A stretch of DNA of 64,000 nt, from assembly GCA_018389105.1 (NCBI GenBank), contig JACATO010000120.1, forward strand, positions 1,839,501 to 1,903,500, given 5' to 3'. The stretch comes from Nautilus pompilius (Eukaryota; Mollusca; Cephalopoda; Nautilida; Nautilidae). Made by a program: the position numbers and the translations under genes. Within the stretch, counting starts at the first letter, position 1; every line of letters begins with the position of its first letter. Shown here piece by piece: positions 60,878 through 64,000 of the stretch. Below the pieces are notes generated by a model. It saw only the letters and a program-made list of their open reading frames with translations. It was not told where the DNA came from and did no database searches.

Positions 60878-61299
60878 CATACAACAAATGTTGTATACAA
60901 GAAAAATGAGCAAACCTCTTACGCTTATTTTGTGTATCTTTTACTCTGCAAGTCGCCTTCTGATTTACTCTGAATGTAAACGTTGAGAACTTTGAAATGG
61001 ATCTATCGCCAGGACGAACGATCTCACGGACTGGCGGTGACCGATTAAATAACGACGCCTGTATTTCTGGCCATCTGAGGTTAGTCAGTGCGAAGACAAA
61101 GAGCCCGCTATGCTTTCTGTATATTTAACACATTTTCCCTTTTTCGGTTGATGCGACTGCTGTGCTTAATCACGACATCGTCTAGTTTCAATTGTAACGC
61201 GATCTGCGCATGCTCGAGTCTCTGGGAACCGCGGTGGTGCTTCTCTAAGGTATTGTGCGGGTCTGGCATCGGGTCTATTATTCATCTGCGCCACAAGTT
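60878..61299. other. Non-coding spacer
   Basis: Nothing recognised apart from rising GC toward 61,300. Confidence 0.4.
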
Positions 61300-61680
61300 T
61301 TAAAAAATTTGAATAAGTACTCGGTGTACACGGGCGTGGGCGCAGATTAGGGGCCGCGATGCCCCCCCCGCGCTTTTGAAACCTGCGCACACAGGCCGTA
61401 CGAGCACGCGCCTCCAGAGGTGATGGCGGTGGGAAATCCTTTTGTTCCTTTACGCGTACGGCAGCCGACAGTCTCGCGCACCCGCGGTTCCGCTTGCCGG
61501 CAGGACAAAAGCCTCGAGCCGGTGTTCGGCGTTCGCCGCTGACTCCCAGACGGCTGGTGTCACGTGGCGAGGACGGACCACGGGAAAAGGCGGAAGATGA
61601 CCGGCTCTCAGAAGTTCGTTTCCGCTACGAGTGTCACGTGGATAGCTCCCGTGCTGGGTGAGGCCTGTGAAAAGAAAATG
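61300..61680 (+). promoter_or_regulatory. CpG-rich island with two CACGTG E-boxes
   Basis: About 380 bases with much higher GC and CpG than the flanks. They contain CACGTG at 61,561-61,566 and 61,635-61,640 (both within TGTCACGTGG), an ETS-like CGGAAG at 61,591, and an ATG in good context at 61,597. The ATG opens MTGSQKFVSATSVTWIAPVL, followed by a donor-like GGGTGAGG near 61,657. This could be a promoter with a first coding exon, but the peptide is not recognised and the rest of any gene would lie outside or be undetected. Confidence 0.3.
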
Positions 61681-62598
61681 GCGTAAACTGGTACTTAGAT
61701 ATATCTAATTGGTAATGTTTGATGTTTTCAACAGAAAAGAGAAATTTCTAATGTAGTTTTGTAAGTTTCAGAAATAATATTTGAATTAAAACGACGGCTT
61801 CATGAACGAAGAGTTGAGACTTTTCAGTCTGTCCCTGTCACTCCGTTTCTAATCAGCCACTGTCAGTCAAATCGAAGAATTACAGCAACAAACAGCACAA
61901 GACCCGGCTGACACTGGACTGAGAGAGAAATCTATGCGGCCTACAACCCATTAGCGCTCCCCGACAATAATCCTCTGAACTAAGACAATTTAGCTTCTAT
62001 GATGCACCACCTGGGAGTAATAAAGGGTTTTTGTCTTTTTACGCAGTGAATTTTGTTGTTATTGCCAGATGCAATTATCCCACATTGTTTCATATACCCC
62101 CACCAGGGCGCGCTGGTCATTATGTAGAGCGAAAGCCACCCGCGGGATTAAGTTTGAATTTGCCAAAGTGACATCACAGGAACTTTTCCCTCAACTGCTT
62201 ATCCGTTTCCGTGTGTGAGAGAAAGAGATGATACCCAATCTGTTTTTTTCATCGAGACAATAACCACTCTTTACAATTGCAGCAGCAATGATAATAATGT
62301 TAACTTTGAAGTTAATAAATTGAAAAATAGCTTTCAAAATATTCAGTTTCTATATAATAAAAAGAACATTAAATTATCATTTAAATTGCTTGTGAAGACA
62401 TCTATACTCGTACTGAAGTTTAAGTCACAATCAGGCGGAAGAGAATCTAAATTGAAAATTCAAGGTGATGCAGCGTCAGTTGCCGATTAGCACAACAGAG
62501 ATCGTGGAGACAGAGTAGCTGGAAGCAAATGCGAAAAGCAAAAACGGATTAGATTTTTTTTTTAAAAATCGAGGTTTATATTTTACATTTCCAGCAAT
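61681..62598. other. Non-coding, no gene recognised
   Basis: AT-rich. A 91-codon plus-strand frame at 62,215-62,490 has no family resemblance. Confidence 0.4.
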
Positions 62599-62620
62599 CT
62601 CTCTCTCCTCTCTCTCTCCG

Positions 62621-62651
<31 letters not shown>

Positions 62652-62752
62652 CTCTCTCCTCTCTCTCTGTATGCTGTACACGTCTCTCTCTCCTCTCCTC
62701 GTCTCGAGTTCAGTCTCTCTCTCTCTCTCTCTCTCCTCTCTCTGTACTGACG

Positions 62753-62789
<37 letters not shown>

Positions 62790-62922
62790 TCTCTCCTCAT
62801 CCTCTCTCTCTCTTCTCCCCTCTCCTCTCTCTTCCATCTCTCTCTCCTCTGTACTGACGTCATCATCTCTCCTCTCTCTTCTCCTCTCTCTCTCTCAGCT
62901 CCTCTCTCTCTCTCTCTCTCTT
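62599..62922 (-). repeat. CT satellite with CTGTACTGACGTC cores
   Basis: (CT)n array containing CTGTACTGACGTC at about 62,742 and CTGTACTGACGTCATCATC at about 62,850. Reverse-complemented these are GACGTCAGTACAG, the same core as in the 18.5- and 48-kb arrays, here on the other strand. The second has TGACGTCA exactly. Confidence 0.93.
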
Positions 62923-63769
62923 TTAAATTGTATATTAATATTAACGTATAAATGACGCGAATAACTAGCAACCTCGGTTTCTCCAATTATCTAGGCTGAT
63001 CTTTATTTTGTCTCACGCTGATCTGATAAATAAACACTCGCTCAAATAATATTATTCATAGAGTTTTTAGGAGAATCAAATGGAAAGAAAATGGTAGGCT
63101 TTTATGAGAAAATGCTTATTTATTACGTCTATTTATAGCGCCTAATTTCCATAATAATATCTATGAACCTTTATAAGCACCGAGAGAGGAGTGCGCTAGG
63201 AAACAGCTGTGAGATGAAGGAGGGGCTCTCGATAACGTCAGTAAGGATGTTAGCGCATGTGAACCTGACACCATCAGTGGTCTAACGCTTCAAAATAGGT
63301 GAGACCAGGGAAGCAGCGACGGGTCCTGCCGTCGGACTCGGCCTCCCACCGCCCTCACAGCTATCGGTCGGAGACCCCTAAAAATGAAGTCGGCCAGAAC
63401 CTTGTTTTCAGCCGACTGCGCTGTTCTCGAGCTTGCGACCGCGGATGGAGCACCGCCACCACCAGCCTCTCCACACACTGGCAATCCACGGTCCAAACAA
63501 CTCTTTATTATCCTCGTCACGGTTGAGTAGATGCGACGAAAATAGCAAAAGCCGAAAACCTCCGCCTACGCTTTGAAAATTCCCCTAGATGATCGATAAT
63601 AAAATCGATAAGTTTGATGACCCATTTCGCTACCCTGACCGGCCGTTCTGGAGGCGATCGAGGACTGCTACTGCCATTTTAGCGGGACCCCCTAATCTAC
63701 TGACGCCAAGTTTAGCACAGAATTCCTCGTGTCAACAGGATGCGAACCTTCTGCCGCCCTTCCGTTTCT
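62923..63769. other. Non-coding, GC-rich from 63,290
   Basis: 63,290-63,560 is GC-richer, with anonymous frames on both strands. No gene recognised. Confidence 0.4.
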
Positions 63770-64000
63770 TTTCAATTGTAAGGGCGGCCGGTGGCCCCGG
63801 CGGCAGACTAAGGCCCCCATTTAAATTCCCCGGTCGAGGTCGGCTCGGTTTGGCGCAACCCCTCGAGGATGGTTTCCTCTTGCTCTTCTTCTTCACCAAC
63901 CGGTTGGCCGAGTGAGTTTCTTCCGGGTACTCCGATTTTCTCTAAAAAAGAAGAGTGGAGATTTCCCTGTCGGAGTCGGAAGGGCCGGGTACGCCACAGC
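63770..64000 (+). mobile_element. Probable tRNA-derived SINE, runs to window end
   Basis: Shares CCTCTTGCTCTTCTTC-type wording with the SINE at 27.9-28.27 kb. It also has TTTCTTCCGGGTACTCCGAT, the pyrimidine-rich phrase common in mollusc SINE bodies (from memory). A tRNA-like head is suggested by GC-rich sequence at 63,780-63,850, but no clean A/B boxes are seen. The 3' end is not reached. Confidence 0.45.

Overview
The window looks like low-density nuclear DNA from an animal, probably a lophotrochozoan and quite possibly a mollusc. Three things point this way. There is one clear protein-coding gene, of the metazoan Tob/BTG family. There are several decayed DNA transposons and tRNA-derived SINEs, and one SINE type carries pyrimidine-rich tail wording often seen in mollusc SINEs (from memory, not searched). 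A large share of the window is GA/CT, CA/GT and AAT/TTA microsatellite. There are no bacterial operons, rRNA, CRISPR arrays or convincing free-standing tRNA genes. The exact taxon cannot be fixed from sequence alone.

Layout. 1-30.3 kb is non-coding: unique AT-rich sequence broken by satellites (GA with G-quadruplex runs at 1.87-2.28 kb; CT at 10.96-11.96 kb; GA with TGACGTCA at 18.47-19.16 kb; CA at 21.7-23.1 kb and 25.07-25.5 kb; GA at 23.96-24.26 kb; GA passing into a CpG-rich palindromic block at 28.7-29.17 kb). Fragments of SINEs and Tc1-like elements lie between them. A nearly full-length Tc1-type transposon with TA duplications and matching ends sits at 30.32-31.86 kb. It is inactivated by a nonsense codon, a frameshift and loss of the catalytic glutamate. 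Next come a probable pogo-like remnant (32.2-33.1 kb) and another Tc1-like 3' fragment (33.7-33.9 kb).

The only confident gene is a Tob/BTG antiproliferative protein on the minus strand, with its whole CDS in one exon (37,836-38,969). The sequence supports a two-exon model: a TATA box at 43.2 kb, a short non-coding first exon ending in a consensus donor at 43,051, a 4.0-kb intron, and a strong acceptor at 39,041 just upstream of the start codon. The first exon carries a 6-residue upstream ORF, and a perfect C/EBP-type palindrome lies just upstream of the TATA box. The 3' UTR is AT-rich and has two AATAAA signals.

45-64 kb returns to repeats and dead transposons: a second TGACGTCA array (48.0-48.43 kb), a 34-bp satellite (48.91-49.42 kb), a complete but inactive mariner with TA duplications (51,029-52,332), a tRNA-derived SINE (53.48-53.69 kb) nearly identical in its body to a copy at 5.56 kb, a ZBED5-like hAT remnant (55.97-57.55 kb), several GA/CT/GT arrays, and a CpG-rich E-box-bearing segment at 61.3-61.68 kb that may be a promoter.

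The most unusual signal is the repeated embedding of the perfect cAMP-response palindrome TGACGTCA in GA microsatellite arrays (15 and 9 exact copies in two arrays, with relatives at three more loci).
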